From Massilia antarctica (GTDB lineage Bacteria; Pseudomonadota; Gammaproteobacteria; Burkholderiales; Burkholderiaceae_D), in assembly GCF_015689335.1 (NCBI RefSeq), contig NZ_CP065053.1, positions 7,192,001-7,256,000 on the forward strand: a DNA stretch of 64,000 nucleotides, given 5' to 3'. The notes under the pieces were generated by a model, which did not search any database, was not told the DNA's origin, and worked only from the letters and a program-made list of their open reading frames with translations. Shown here piece after piece: positions 7,244 through 16,675 of the stretch. Within the stretch, counting starts at the first letter, position 1; every line of letters begins with the position of its first letter. The translations under genes and the position numbers were made by a program.

Positions 7244-7643
7244 ATGACAGTTGTTACCCGCCAAGAAATGGATGCCAAGTTCGCCGCCACCGAGTCAAAG
7301 GTAGACGCGCTTGGCGAATTTCGATACCAGCGTGAAGACTGGCTTTGCAGAACTACGTACCAGCTTCGCCGAACTACGTACAGAAATGGCCACGCAGAAT
7401 GGGCAAATTCAGACGCAGATGGCAGAGATGCGCGCCGAGATGCACAAGGGGACGGTCGACATTATCAAATGGGTCATCGGTGTGGGCCTGGCCAGTATCG
7501 GCGCAATGTTGACCGTCTCGAAAATGACGGAGAAGCCGCCGGTCCAAGCGGCGGTACAGCCGGCCCCGATCATCATCACCGTGCCCCAGGCCGCCCCGCC
7601 GCCGGTCGCGCCGGCCCTGGCGCCCACCCAGCCGACGAAGTAG
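7244..7643 (+). pseudogene. Coiled-coil single-TM protein, apparent +1 frameshift
   Basis: The frame from ATG 7244 reads MTVVTRQEMDAKFAATESKV and then DAL, an N-terminal coiled-coil start. At about 7310 it runs out of register, and the neighbouring frame continues naturally as ANFDTSVKTGFAELR with repeated FAELR heptads, a membrane helix (IIKWVIGVGLASIGAMLTV) and a Pro/Ala-rich tail. Removing one C near 7310 would join them into one protein of about 132 residues. Either the gene is broken, the sequence has an error, or translation restarts at TTG 7311 (AAAGG nine bases upstream; a TAG at 7302 closes the frame before it). Function unknown. Confidence 0.6.
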
Positions 7644-7651
7644 CCCGTATT

Positions 7652-7681
7652 AGAAAACAAAAAGCCGGCATGTGCCGGCTT
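7652..7681 (-). terminator. Intrinsic terminator for tRNA-Pro
   Basis: A 9-bp palindrome AAGCCGGCA / TGCCGGCTT (7662-7670, 7673-7681). Read on the minus strand it is followed by a T-rich run (complement of the A-rich stretch 7654-7663), so it ends the minus-strand tRNA transcript. It may also slow plus-strand transcription from the coiled-coil gene. Confidence 0.7.
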
Positions 7682-7702
7682 CCGCTAAGTCTTTGATTCT
7701 AT

Positions 7703-7779
7703 TGGTCGGGACGGAGTGATTCGAACACTCGACCCCTTGCACCCCATGCAAGTACGCTACCAGGCTGCGCTACGCCCCG
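7703..7779 (-). tRNA. tRNA-Pro (anticodon GGG)
   Basis: Seventy-seven bases including an encoded CCA. The acceptor stem CGGGGCG pairs with CGTCCCG (one G-U). The D arm has AGCCTGGTA, the anticodon stem CTTGC/GCAAG holds loop ATGGGGT with U33 followed by GGG, and the T arm is GAGTG-TTCGAAT-CACTC. The discriminator is A73, as expected for bacterial tRNA-Pro. Confidence 0.95.
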
Positions 7780-8021
7780 ACGAGCTGCGAATTATATCAG
7801 AGCATCTTACGTTTTTGGCACACAAAATCGCATCCGTCGCGCGCCCCCAGCCACCACTTTGCGCTGCCTCAAACTTCCCTTCAAAACATCCTTACCGCTA
7901 CGCAACTCAGCTAGCGCTTTGCTTCCGTACAGAACTACCACCCGGATCGCATTCATGTACTATTTATCATACTGTGTTGCAATTAACTAAATTTACGATG
8001 AGAAAAACGGAGAATCCCTCC

Positions 8022-9524
8022 ATGGAAAACCAGAACAGCGACACCAGCCGCTTTCTTTCAACGGGCGTCCCGGGACTGGACACCATCCTCGGCGGCGGCC
8101 TCACCAGTGACCGCCTGTTCCTGATCGAAGGCGAGCCCGGCACCGGCAAGACCACGCTCGCCCTCCAGTTCCTGTACGAAGGCGTGCGCCGCGGCGAATC
8201 GGTCATCTACATCACCCTGGCCGAAACCCGCGTCGAACTCAAGGCGGTGGCGCAGTCGCACGGCTGGTCGATGGACGGCATCCACGTCGAGGACATCATC
8301 CCCAACGAGAACATCCTCCACCCCGACCACCAATTCACCATTTTCCACCCGTCCGAAATCGAGATGGGCATGACCACCCAGCGCATTCTCGACGCGATCG
8401 AAAAATACAAGCCCACCCGCGTGGTGCTCGATTCGCTGTCCGAGCTGCAGCTGCTGGCCGAAAGCCCGCTGCGCTACCGCCGCCAGGTGCTCGCGCTCAA
8501 GCAGTACCTGTCCGGCAAAGGCTGCACCACCCTCTTCCTCGACGACCGCACCGCCCTCTCGGGCGACCTGCAGGTGCGCAGCGTGGCCCACGGCGTCATC
8601 ACGCTCGAACTGATCAACCAGGACTACGGCTCCGAACGGCGCCGCGTGCGCATCGTCAAATACCGCGGCATCGCCTTTCGCGGCGGCTCGCACGACTACA
8701 AGATCGTCACCGGCGGCCTGGTCGTGTTCCCGCGCCTTATCGCCGCCCACACGCGCGTGCACACCGAGCGCAAACAACTCTCGAGCGGCATTGCGCAACT
8801 CGACGCGCTGACCGGCGGCGGCCTCGATGAAGGCACCAGCACCCTGCTCTCCGGCCCACCGGGCACCGGCAAATCCTCGCTGTGCGCGCAGTACGTGTAC
8901 GCCGCCACCCAGCGCGGCCAGAAGGCGGCCATGTTCCTGTTCGAGGAAGCGGCCAACAACCTGCTGCTGCGCTCCACCGGCCTCGGGCTCGACCTCCAGG
9001 GAGCGGTCGACAATGGCCTGCTCCTCATCAAGCAGATCGACCCGGCCGAAATGGCCCCCGGTGAATTCATGCAGTGCGTGACCGACGCCGAAGCCGGTGG
9101 CGCGCGCGTCATCGTCATCGACAGCCTCAATGGCTACCTCAATGCCATGCCCGACGAGCGCTTCCTGGCCACCCACATGCACGAACTGCTTACCTACCTG
9201 GGCCAGCGCGGCGTGGTCACCATCCTGGTCGGCGTGCAGCCCGGCGTCATCGGCAGCAACATGACCACCACGGTCGACGCCAGCTACATCGCCGACAGCG
9301 TCATCATGCTGCGCTACTTCGAGGCGCGCGGCAAGGTGCGCCAGGCCATCTCCGTCTTCAAGAAGCGCGTCGGCCTGCACGAGCGCACCATCCGCCTGTT
9401 CTCGATGAGCAGCAAGGGCATTCGGGTAGGCGACGTGCTGGCCGACTTCCACGGCATCCTGACCGGGATTCCCACCTTCGACGACAGCCAGGCCCACGCG
9501 CTGTTCGACGATGAAAACGGATAA
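8022..9524 (+). CDS. KaiC-like dual RecA/KaiC-domain ATPase
   Basis: A 500-residue cytoplasmic ATPase with two tandem KaiC/RadA-type domains. Domain 1: STGVPGLDTILGGGL then GEPGTGKTTLALQFLYEG (about residues 36-53). Domain 2: GIAQLDALTGGGLDEG then GPPGTGKSSLCAQY (about 276-289). Each has a Walker B-like strand (RVVLDSLSEL; VIVIDSLNGY). Outside cyanobacteria such proteins often sit with histidine kinases and are thought to modulate signalling. The start at 8022 has GGAG nine bases upstream; longer readings run through the tRNA. The next gene, a hybrid kinase, begins 13 bp after the stop. The 240 bp upstream hold no other gene. Confidence 0.88.
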   Translation: MENQNSDTSRFLSTGVPGLDTILGGGLTSDRLFLIEGEPGTGKTTLALQFLYEGVRRGESVIYITLAETRVELKAVAQSHGWSMDGIHVEDIIPNENILHPDHQFTIFHPSEIEMGMTTQRILDAIEKYKPTRVVLDSLSELQLLAESPLRYRRQVLALKQYLSGKGCTTLFLDDRTALSGDLQVRSVAHGVITLELINQDYGSERRRVRIVKYRGIAFRGGSHDYKIVTGGLVVFPRLIAAHTRVHTERKQLSSGIAQLDALTGGGLDEGTSTLLSGPPGTGKSSLCAQYVYAATQRGQKAAMFLFEEAANNLLLRSTGLGLDLQGAVDNGLLLIKQIDPAEMAPGEFMQCVTDAEAGGARVIVIDSLNGYLNAMPDERFLATHMHELLTYLGQRGVVTILVGVQPGVIGSNMTTTVDASYIADSVIMLRYFEARGKVRQAISVFKKRVGLHERTIRLFSMSSKGIRVGDVLADFHGILTGIPTFDDSQAHALFDDENG

Positions 9525-9537
9525 GCGATAGCAGCCT

Positions 9538-11070
9538 ATGGAAAAGCGAGTCCTGATCTACGCCCCGACCGGCCAAGACGCGGTGCTGGCATCGAAGATG
9601 CTCACCCTGGCGCAGGTCGATAACCTGATCACCGAAACCGTGCAAAGGCTCTCCGAGGAGCTGCTCATCGGCGTCGGCGCCGTGCTCACGGTCGAAGAAG
9701 CGCTCTCGAACGGCGGCCTGAAAGCGCTCGGCGAATTCGTCCAGCGCCAGCCCAACTGGTCGGACCTGCCGATCGTGCTGCTGACGCACCGCGGCCCCGA
9801 CTCGCTCAGCGTGCGCCAGGCCATCAACACCCTCGGCAACGTCACCTTGCTTGAACGCCCGGTGCGCACGCTGACCCTCATCACTTCCCTGCAGTCGGTC
9901 CTGCGCGCCCGCGAAAAGCAATACCAGGTACGCGAAACCGACCGCCGCAAGGACGAATTCCTGGCCAGCCTCGGTCACGAACTGCGCAACCCGCTCGCGC
10001 CCATCCGCACCTCGATGAGTGTATTGAACCACCTGTATCCCGACCAGGCGCACGTAAAAAAAGTCAGCGACGTGATCGAGCGCCAGGTCACCCACCTGAC
10101 CCGCCTGGTCGACGACCTGCTCGACGTTGCCCGCATCAACAGCGGCAAGATCGAACTGCAGCGCGACTACACCACCTTCGCCCAAGTCATGGAGCACGTC
10201 ACCGAACTGTGTTCGGCGGCGGCGAAGGCCAAACATATCAGGATCGATGTCGCCATCCCGCCCGATCCGGTGGTGCTGTACGCCGACTACGCACGCGTGG
10301 TGCAGATCGTCGCCAACGTCGTCTCGAACGCGGTCAAGTTCACGCCAGCCGAAGGCTACATCAGCGTGCGCGCGCTGGTCGAATTCGGCGCCCTGAAAAT
10401 CTGCATCAAGGACACCGGCATCGGCCTCGAACCGGCGGCCATCGGCCGGATTTTCGCGATGTTCGAGCAAAGCCGCCCGCCGTCCGGCCAGATCGCCAGC
10501 GGCCTCGGGATCGGCTTGAGCCTGTCGCGCCAGTTCGCCGAAATGCATGGCGGTAGCGTGCACGCGGCCAGCGAAGGCCTCGGCAAGGGCAGCGAATTCG
10601 TGGTCACCTTGCCGGTCGTGACCGAGGCGCGTCCAGTGTCGGCGGTCCCCATGAACGACATCATCGGCTCGATCGACCGGCGCCCCAAGGTGCTGGTGGT
10701 GGACGATAACCGCGATGCCGCCGATTCGCTGCAGGCGCTGTTTGAAATGGAAAACTGTAACGTCGCCACCGCCTACGATGGCTACGAAGCGGTGCAGGCG
10801 GTGGAACAGGGCATGCCCGACATGATCGTGATGGACCTCGGTATGCCGAGCATGGACGGCTACGAGGCGGCGCGCCGCATCCGCCTCAAGCCCGGCTCGC
10901 AGTCGGTGCTGATGATCGCCCTGACCGGCTGGGGCCAGAGCGACGCGCGCCAGCGCACCCTCGACGCCGGCTTCGACCACCACCTGATCAAACCCGTCAA
11001 CTTCGACGACATCAAGCGCCTCGCCGACGGCCGCCTGGCCAAGTCACAGGGCTTGCGCCTGATCCGTTAG
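9538..11070 (+). CDS. Hybrid histidine kinase with C-terminal receiver
   Basis: A 510-residue soluble kinase. The N-terminal ~130 residues resemble a receiver (VLIYAPTGQDAVLASKML ... LPIVLLTHRGP) but lack the usual acidic pocket. HisKA: FLASLGHELRNPLAPIRT. HATPase: VVSNAVKFTPAEG and DTGIGLEP. C-terminal receiver: KVLVVDDNRDAADSLQ, VMDLGMPSMDG with the phospho-acceptor Asp, ALTGWGQ and IKPVN. There is no membrane segment, so input probably comes from the upstream KaiC-like partner. The stop overlaps the convergent kinase gene by four bases. Confidence 0.9.
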   Translation: MEKRVLIYAPTGQDAVLASKMLTLAQVDNLITETVQRLSEELLIGVGAVLTVEEALSNGGLKALGEFVQRQPNWSDLPIVLLTHRGPDSLSVRQAINTLGNVTLLERPVRTLTLITSLQSVLRAREKQYQVRETDRRKDEFLASLGHELRNPLAPIRTSMSVLNHLYPDQAHVKKVSDVIERQVTHLTRLVDDLLDVARINSGKIELQRDYTTFAQVMEHVTELCSAAAKAKHIRIDVAIPPDPVVLYADYARVVQIVANVVSNAVKFTPAEGYISVRALVEFGALKICIKDTGIGLEPAAIGRIFAMFEQSRPPSGQIASGLGIGLSLSRQFAEMHGGSVHAASEGLGKGSEFVVTLPVVTEARPVSAVPMNDIIGSIDRRPKVLVVDDNRDAADSLQALFEMENCNVATAYDGYEAVQAVEQGMPDMIVMDLGMPSMDGYEAARRIRLKPGSQSVLMIALTGWGQSDARQRTLDAGFDHHLIKPVNFDDIKRLADGRLAKSQGLRLIR

Positions 11071-13298
11071 CCGGCCGTTCCCGCCAGGCGCGGGAGCGCC
11101 GCCTGTTTATTCTCCAGCGCCGCTACCAGGCGCGCCATGTCCACCGGCTTGACCAGATGCGCGTCGAAGCCCGCGTCGAGCGCGCGTGCGCGGTCGCTGT
11201 CCTGGCCATACCCGGTCAGCGCGATCAGGCGCACCGTGCTCGTTGCCGGATCGGCGCGCATGCGGCGCGCGACTTCATAACCGTCGATGCCCGGCAGGCC
11301 GATATCGACCAGGGCGATGTCCGGGCGCGCCGCCCCCGCCTGGCGCAGGCCGTCGAAGCCATCGACGGCCGTGTCGACCCGGTACTGCTGCGCTTCGAGC
11401 ATCATGGCCATCATGTCGCGCCCGTCTTCGTTATCTTCGATCAGCAGCACGCGCTGGCGCGATGACGGCGCCGGCGCCGGCACGCTCACCTCCGACTGGG
11501 GCGGCTGAACGCGCGGCAGGTGCAGCTCGAAACTGCTGCCCAGCCCCGCGCCCGCGCTGCGCACGTCCACCCGGCCCCCGTGCATCAACGCCAGCTGGCG
11601 TACCAGCGCCAGTCCCACTCCCAGGCCGCCCTGGGCGCGGTCGAGCGGGCGCGCGCCCTGCACGAACAGGTCGAACACGTATGGCATCAGTTCCGGCGCG
11701 ATCCCGATGCCCGAATCGGACACGCACAGCACCGCATCCGCGCCTTCGTCTTTCACACTCACCGAAATCGTGCCCCCGGCCGGCGTGTATTTCAGCGCGT
11801 TGTCGAGCAGGTTCGAAACAATCTGCTCAAGCCGGGTCGGGTCGCCGTCGACCCAGACCGGCGCCACATCGACGCGCAACTCATGGCGCGCCGCGCGCTG
11901 CGACGCCCGCAGGGTAGCCATGTAATTGTCGATCACCTGGTCGAGCCGCAGCGCGCGCCGCTCCAGCAAAATCTTCCCGGAATGAACCCGCCCCATGTCG
12001 AGCAGGTCGTCCACGATGCGCGTCAGGTGCCCGCTCTGGCGCGTGATGATCTCGCGCGCGCGCTCGCTGGCCGCCACCGGCATGCCCGGATGGGCCAGCA
12101 CGCTGGTCGCGTTCACGATCGCCGCCAGCGGGTTGCGCAGCTCGTGCCCGAGCATCGCCAGAAATTCATCCTTGGCCCGGTTCTGCTGTTCGGCCGTGGT
12201 GCGCGCCTCGTGCTCGCGCTCGAACAGGATCTCGCGCTCGGTCTCGGCCGCGTGGCGCGACTGCTTTTCCTGGTTCACCACCGCCGCCGCGGCGGCGATC
12301 GCGGCCAGCACCTCGTCCACTTCCGCCACGCCCGACACGTCGGCACGGGCAAGGTCTCCGTTGCCCCCCAGCGCATGCGCCGAACGCGCCACCTGGCCGA
12401 TGGAGCGCGACAGCCGGCGCGCAAAGAACACCGCCGCCAGCGCGGCGCAGCACACCGCCGCCGCCAGCCCGGCAATGGAGACCATCAGCGCGCGCCGCGC
12501 CGCCGATTCGATTTCGGCTTCCGGCACGCCCACGGCCACCGTCCATCCGGACAGCGCCGAGCGTTCCAGCACCGTGTACAGCTTCATGTTGTCGTCGCTG
12601 GCGTTGCGGATCACGCCGGTGGTCTTGTTGCGGATCGCTTCGCGCAGGTCGGGACGGGTGTCGCCTCGCCCGCTGGCCGCGCCGCCATGGGTCTGGGCAA
12701 TCGTCATGCCGTTGCGGTCGTACACGCCGGCCAGCCAGGATGGCGGCGCGTTCACCTGGGTCAGCACGCCGTTGAAGTGGTCGATCTTGAAGCCCTGCGC
12801 GATCACATAGCGCATGCCCTCGGGCGTGGTCACCGGCACGTCCACCACCACCAGCAAGGCTTGCGTGACGACGCCGCGAATCAGGTTGGAGATTTGCGGG
12901 GTGCCGGCTTCGAGCACCTGGGCCACCCTCTGGGCCGCGTCCGGGCCGGGCAAGGCCGCGCCGAACGGCACCGCGGTATTAATCAGCTGCTGCCCGCGCT
13001 CGTCGAGCAGCGCGGTCCAGGTGGCGCCCACCTTGTCGGCAAAGCGCGCCTGCTCGTAGAAGCCGGCCAGGTCGCCGCGCGCCAGGTGCGGCGAGATGGC
13101 CAGCATGCGCACCGCGCTCTGCGTGTTGGTCAGTTCGCGGTCGATGCTCACCAGCGAGATGCGCGCCGTTTCGCGCACCCCCTTGAGCGCCGCTTCGCGC
13201 TCGGACTTGAGCAGCATGTTCAGCGAAATCGTCGAGAACAGAATGACCGGAATCAGGATCGCCGCGACCATCAGCGCGAGATAGGCGCGGATTTTCAT
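11067..13298 (-). CDS. Membrane hybrid histidine kinase with periplasmic sensor
   Basis: A 743-residue protein. TM1 is about residues 7-29; a periplasmic dCache-like sensor spans about 30-265 (contains TPEGMRYVIAQGFKIDHFNG); TM2 is about 272-293, followed by a HAMP-like linker. Then HisKA (FLAMLGHELRNPLAAIVN), HATPase (NLLDNALKYTPAGG, DSGIGIAPEL, GLGVGLALVRQL) and a C-terminal receiver (VLLIEDNEDGRDMMAMML, VDIGLPGIDG, VKPVDMARL). It has the same kinase-receiver layout as the convergent soluble kinase and may share a phosphotransfer partner. The ligand is unknown. Confidence 0.9.
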   Translation of the reverse strand: MKIRAYLALMVAAILIPVILFSTISLNMLLKSEREAALKGVRETARISLVSIDRELTNTQSAVRMLAISPHLARGDLAGFYEQARFADKVGATWTALLDERGQQLINTAVPFGAALPGPDAAQRVAQVLEAGTPQISNLIRGVVTQALLVVVDVPVTTPEGMRYVIAQGFKIDHFNGVLTQVNAPPSWLAGVYDRNGMTIAQTHGGAASGRGDTRPDLREAIRNKTTGVIRNASDDNMKLYTVLERSALSGWTVAVGVPEAEIESAARRALMVSIAGLAAAVCCAALAAVFFARRLSRSIGQVARSAHALGGNGDLARADVSGVAEVDEVLAAIAAAAAVVNQEKQSRHAAETEREILFEREHEARTTAEQQNRAKDEFLAMLGHELRNPLAAIVNATSVLAHPGMPVAASERAREIITRQSGHLTRIVDDLLDMGRVHSGKILLERRALRLDQVIDNYMATLRASQRAARHELRVDVAPVWVDGDPTRLEQIVSNLLDNALKYTPAGGTISVSVKDEGADAVLCVSDSGIGIAPELMPYVFDLFVQGARPLDRAQGGLGVGLALVRQLALMHGGRVDVRSAGAGLGSSFELHLPRVQPPQSEVSVPAPAPSSRQRVLLIEDNEDGRDMMAMMLEAQQYRVDTAVDGFDGLRQAGAARPDIALVDIGLPGIDGYEVARRMRADPATSTVRLIALTGYGQDSDRARALDAGFDAHLVKPVDMARLVAALENKQAALPRLAGTAG

Positions 13299-13415
13299 GG
13301 CACCGGCGGCGAAAAACTGTTCATGGAGTGCTGCGGCCTTTGAAAAACGGGAGAAGCGGCAAAATGCCGAACGATTGTAATTATAACCATTTTCTCCCCC
13401 GATCCCGGGCCGCTT

Positions 13416-15302
13416 TTACTTCCAGTCGCCCCGCAAGGCCAGCACCTGCTTGTGCAGGTAGTCGGGCGTGGCATCTTCCGGCGCGACCGGCATGCCGACC
13501 GCCAGCGCCAGGCGCGAACGCGGTCCGCGCGCGAAGGTGCGCTCGAACAGATTGCCCGGATCGCGCGTGAGCAGGCTGCCCCACAGGCCGCGCAGCGCCA
13601 TCGGAATCACCGGCACCTTGCTGCGTTCGACGATCTTGGCGATCCCGCCGCGGAACTCGCCCATTTCGCCGGTCGAGGTCAGGCGCCCTTCCGGAAAGAT
13701 GCATACCAGGTCGCCTTCGTGCAGCGCCTGGGCGATGTCGATGTACGCCTTCTCCATCAGGAACTGGTCTTCCTTGGCCGGCGCGATCGGAATCGCGCGC
13801 GCCGTGCGGAACAGCCAGCCCATGAACGGCATCTTGAAGATTTTGTGGTCCATCACGAAGCGGATCGGGCGCGGGCTGGCCGCGCCGATGACGATGGCAT
13901 CGACGTAGCTGACGTGGTTGCACACCAGGATCGCCGGGCCTTCGTCGGGAATCCGGTCCACGTCCACCGTCTTGACCCGGTGGATGGTATGAATCAGCAT
14001 CCAGGCCAGGAAGCGCATCAAAAATTCCGGCACCAGCGAAAAGATATACAGCGCCACGACGGCGTTCAGGATGGCGGTGGCGAGGAACATGTCGGGAATC
14101 GTGAAGCCCATCTTGATCATCACGATGGCCACGCCGGCCGCGCAGATCATGAACAGCGCGTTCAGGATATTCATGCCGCCGATGGTGCGCGACAGGTGGG
14201 CCGGTTCGCAGCGGGTCTGGATCAGCGCGAACAGCGGCACGATGAACAGGCCGCCGAACACGCCGATCATGGCAATGTCGAACAGCACGCGCGTCACGCC
14301 GGCCTGCGCCAGCATGCCCATCATGGCCACTTCGACCGGCGGACGCACGTAACCGAGGCTGGCGAAATACAGGTCGATGCCGAACAGCGACAGGCCGATC
14401 GAGCCAAACGGCACCAGGCCGATTTCAACCTTGTGGCCCGACAGCTTCTCGCACAGCAGCGAGCCGACACCGACACCGACCGAGAACACCGTCAGCAGCA
14501 TCACGAACACGCTGTAGTCGCCATGCAGGAACTGTTTGGCATACAGGGGGAACTGCGACAGGATCATCGCCCCATAAAACCAGAACCACGAGTTGCCCAG
14601 CATGGACAGGAACACGGTGCGGTTCTTGCGCGCGTGGCCGATATTGCGCACCGACTCGGCGAACGGATTCGGATTGATTTTCAGGTCGGGCGCGGGCGCC
14701 GGCGACAGCGGAATGCGGTAGCTGGCCACCAGGCCAAGCACGGCGAAGAACATGGTGGCGCCGGCCACCAGCTGCAAGCCGTGGGGTTTAAGCACCAGCG
14801 CGGCGCCCAGGATCTGGCCGAGCAGGATGCCCACAAAAGTCCCCATTTCGACCACCCCGTTACCGCCGACCAGTTCTTCCGATTTCAGATGCTGCGGCAT
14901 GTAGGCGTATTTCACGGGCCCGAACAGGGTCGAATGCACGCCCATGCCGACCACGGAGGCGATCAGCAGCCACAGGGTGTGCGTCATCCAGCCAAGGCCG
15001 GCCACCGCCATGATGGCGATTTCCAGCATCTTGACGAAGCGCGCCAGGCGCGCCTTCTCGACCTTTTCGGCGATCTGCCCGGCGGTGGCCGAAAACAGCA
15101 CGTACGGCAGGATGAACAAGCCCGGAATCAGGCTGTTTAATATGGCCGGATCGAGGCTGGTCCAGCTGACCGCGTCGTAGGTGAGAATCACCAGCAAGGC
15201 GGTCTTGAAGACGTTGTCGTTGAACGCGCCGAGGAACTGGGTCCAGAAAAACGGCGCGAAGCGGCGTTGCTTTAAGAGGGAAAACTGGCTGGATTGACTC
15301 AT
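13416..15302 (-). CDS. MFS lysophospholipid transporter-acyltransferase fusion (LplT-PlsC type)
   Basis: A 628-residue inner-membrane protein. The first ~430 residues are a 12-helix MFS domain with the LplT-like opening FAPFFWTQFLGAFNDNVFK. The C-terminal ~180 residues are a PlsC-type acyltransferase: NHVSYVD (catalytic His about 463, Asp about 468) and FPEGR (about 532). In E. coli LplT imports lysophospholipids and Aas re-acylates them; here the acyltransferase is fused directly and the acyl-ACP synthetase domain of Aas is absent. The start MSQSSQF at 15302 has GAGAGA upstream. The XRE regulator lies 63 bp upstream on the same strand. Confidence 0.88.
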   Translation of the reverse strand: MSQSSQFSLLKQRRFAPFFWTQFLGAFNDNVFKTALLVILTYDAVSWTSLDPAILNSLIPGLFILPYVLFSATAGQIAEKVEKARLARFVKMLEIAIMAVAGLGWMTHTLWLLIASVVGMGVHSTLFGPVKYAYMPQHLKSEELVGGNGVVEMGTFVGILLGQILGAALVLKPHGLQLVAGATMFFAVLGLVASYRIPLSPAPAPDLKINPNPFAESVRNIGHARKNRTVFLSMLGNSWFWFYGAMILSQFPLYAKQFLHGDYSVFVMLLTVFSVGVGVGSLLCEKLSGHKVEIGLVPFGSIGLSLFGIDLYFASLGYVRPPVEVAMMGMLAQAGVTRVLFDIAMIGVFGGLFIVPLFALIQTRCEPAHLSRTIGGMNILNALFMICAAGVAIVMIKMGFTIPDMFLATAILNAVVALYIFSLVPEFLMRFLAWMLIHTIHRVKTVDVDRIPDEGPAILVCNHVSYVDAIVIGAASPRPIRFVMDHKIFKMPFMGWLFRTARAIPIAPAKEDQFLMEKAYIDIAQALHEGDLVCIFPEGRLTSTGEMGEFRGGIAKIVERSKVPVIPMALRGLWGSLLTRDPGNLFERTFARGPRSRLALAVGMPVAPEDATPDYLHKQVLALRGDWK

Positions 15303-15365
15303 GCTGATGGATCTCTCAGGGTCTCGAGGTGGCAAAAAGGTCGGGCTTGCATCGTCAGGTTACCA

Positions 15366-16100
15366 TCAGCCCTGGCGCAGCAGGGCCTTGAAGGCCTGCG
15401 GCACCCAGGGGCGCGCGGCCACGATGAAGCTGATCGCGTGGCGCTGGTCGAGCGGCAGGCGCGTTTCATGCTGGTGCTGCTGCGCGAATTCGGCCGCCAC
15501 CTGCTTGAGGCGTTCCAGCAGCGCGGCGCCGGACTGCTTCGACAGCATCACGTTCACCAGCCGCATGACTTCATCCTCGCCATCGAAGCGCGAGTTCAGG
15601 TAGTCGGCCGCCGCCTCGTGCCGGAAGTAACCCTGGATCGGCCCATTCGCGATCCAGCCGAAGGTGCGCGCGATCAGCAGCTTGACCCGGTTATTCGGCA
15701 GCAGCTCCAGAAAGCCGATGCGGTCCAGGCGCAGCAGGTATTTGGTCACTTCCGCTTCCGTCATGTCGTAAAAGCGCACGATATCGTCGAAGCCGATGTG
15801 GTTCATGGCCGACACGGCCACCACCAGCAGGCGCGGGTCGCCGATGATTTCGCGCTCCTGCGCCAGGGTCAGGTGCGAAATCAGGGTCGGCGCCGACTGC
15901 GCCGCACTGAGTTCGTCGAACTCGATGCCGGTGGCGGTGAGGATCTCGTCCAGCCGCTGCAAGGTGAAATTCTTCTGTGAAAACATACGCTTAACGCTCG
16001 CTTCCGACATGCCTATCCGTCCGGCAAGGTCGCCGTAGGTAATGCCCCGCCCCTTCAAAAGGCGCTTCAAGGTGTCGACAAGTGTAATTGCGTGCGGCAT
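15366..16100 (-). CDS. XRE-family transcriptional regulator
   Basis: A 244-residue cytoplasmic regulator. The N-terminal HTH (LLKGRGITYGDLAGRIGMSEASVKRMF, about residues 14-40) is of the Cro/cI type; the ~190-residue C-terminal region has no domain I can name and may sense a ligand. AGGGA upstream supports the start. It is immediately upstream of the MFS-acyltransferase gene and probably regulates or is co-transcribed with it. Confidence 0.82.
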   Translation of the reverse strand: MPHAITLVDTLKRLLKGRGITYGDLAGRIGMSEASVKRMFSQKNFTLQRLDEILTATGIEFDELSAAQSAPTLISHLTLAQEREIIGDPRLLVVAVSAMNHIGFDDIVRFYDMTEAEVTKYLLRLDRIGFLELLPNNRVKLLIARTFGWIANGPIQGYFRHEAAADYLNSRFDGEDEVMRLVNVMLSKQSGAALLERLKQVAAEFAQQHQHETRLPLDQRHAISFIVAARPWVPQAFKALLRQG

Positions 16101-16241
16101 TTCTGTATCCCTAGGAATTCTGGTAGCAAATATTAATACTTATTCAGAATAAAAGCGATACGGACTATCATTTCATTTAGCAAAGCCGATTCTTGCGTAA
16201 GATGTGTTTGCCAACCCGGCTAACCTGAAGAAAGAAACAGC

Positions 16242-16673
16242 ATGAAAACCAACCTGATGGCCATCGCAATCGCTTGTGCCCTGTTCGGCGCCAATTCCGC
16301 CGCGCTGGCCGAGTCCCATCACAACAATATGGGTTCGAACCTGTCGGCGTCCCCGAGCGGCGTGTCGGGCGCGGTGGTGCTCGGAAGTTTGCTGGTGGTG
16401 GCGGTGGGCGGCAGCGTGGTGGCGCAAAGCGTTGAAACCGTCGCCGACGGCACCATGGTGGTACTCAAGAACGTGGCCGACGGTTCCACCGCCACCGTCA
16501 AATTCAGCGGCGACGGCGCCAAGGGCTTTTCCAAGCTGGTCGGCCAGGCCGTCACGGTGACCGCCACCGCCAGCGGCCATGTGCTCATCGCCGCCGGCAA
16601 GGTGATCGCCTTCATCCCGACCGAAGCGGGCAAAAGCCTGCTGCACCATTCGCAAAACGGCGCGAAAGGCTAA
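16242..16673 (+). CDS. Exported hypothetical protein, 143 aa
   Basis: A signal peptide ends near SAALA/ES, followed by a short His/Asn stretch, a second hydrophobic segment (VSGAVVLGSLLVVAVGGSVV) and a beta-rich region with alternating Val/Thr (TVKFSGDGAKGFSKLVGQAV). It ends in a His-containing basic tail. I do not recognise a named family. The downstream DUF2145 gene begins two bases after the stop, so the two form an operon and probably act together in the envelope. Confidence 0.7.
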   Translation: MKTNLMAIAIACALFGANSAALAESHHNNMGSNLSASPSGVSGAVVLGSLLVVAVGGSVVAQSVETVADGTMVVLKNVADGSTATVKFSGDGAKGFSKLVGQAVTVTATASGHVLIAAGKVIAFIPTEAGKSLLHHSQNGAKG

Positions 16674-16675
16674 GC

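Noticed and set aside
7716..8021. N-terminal extension of the KaiC-like protein through the tRNA
   Set aside because: The extension translates tRNA-Pro and A/T-rich promoter-like sequence; the ATG at 8022 has a good ribosome site and matches the domain start.
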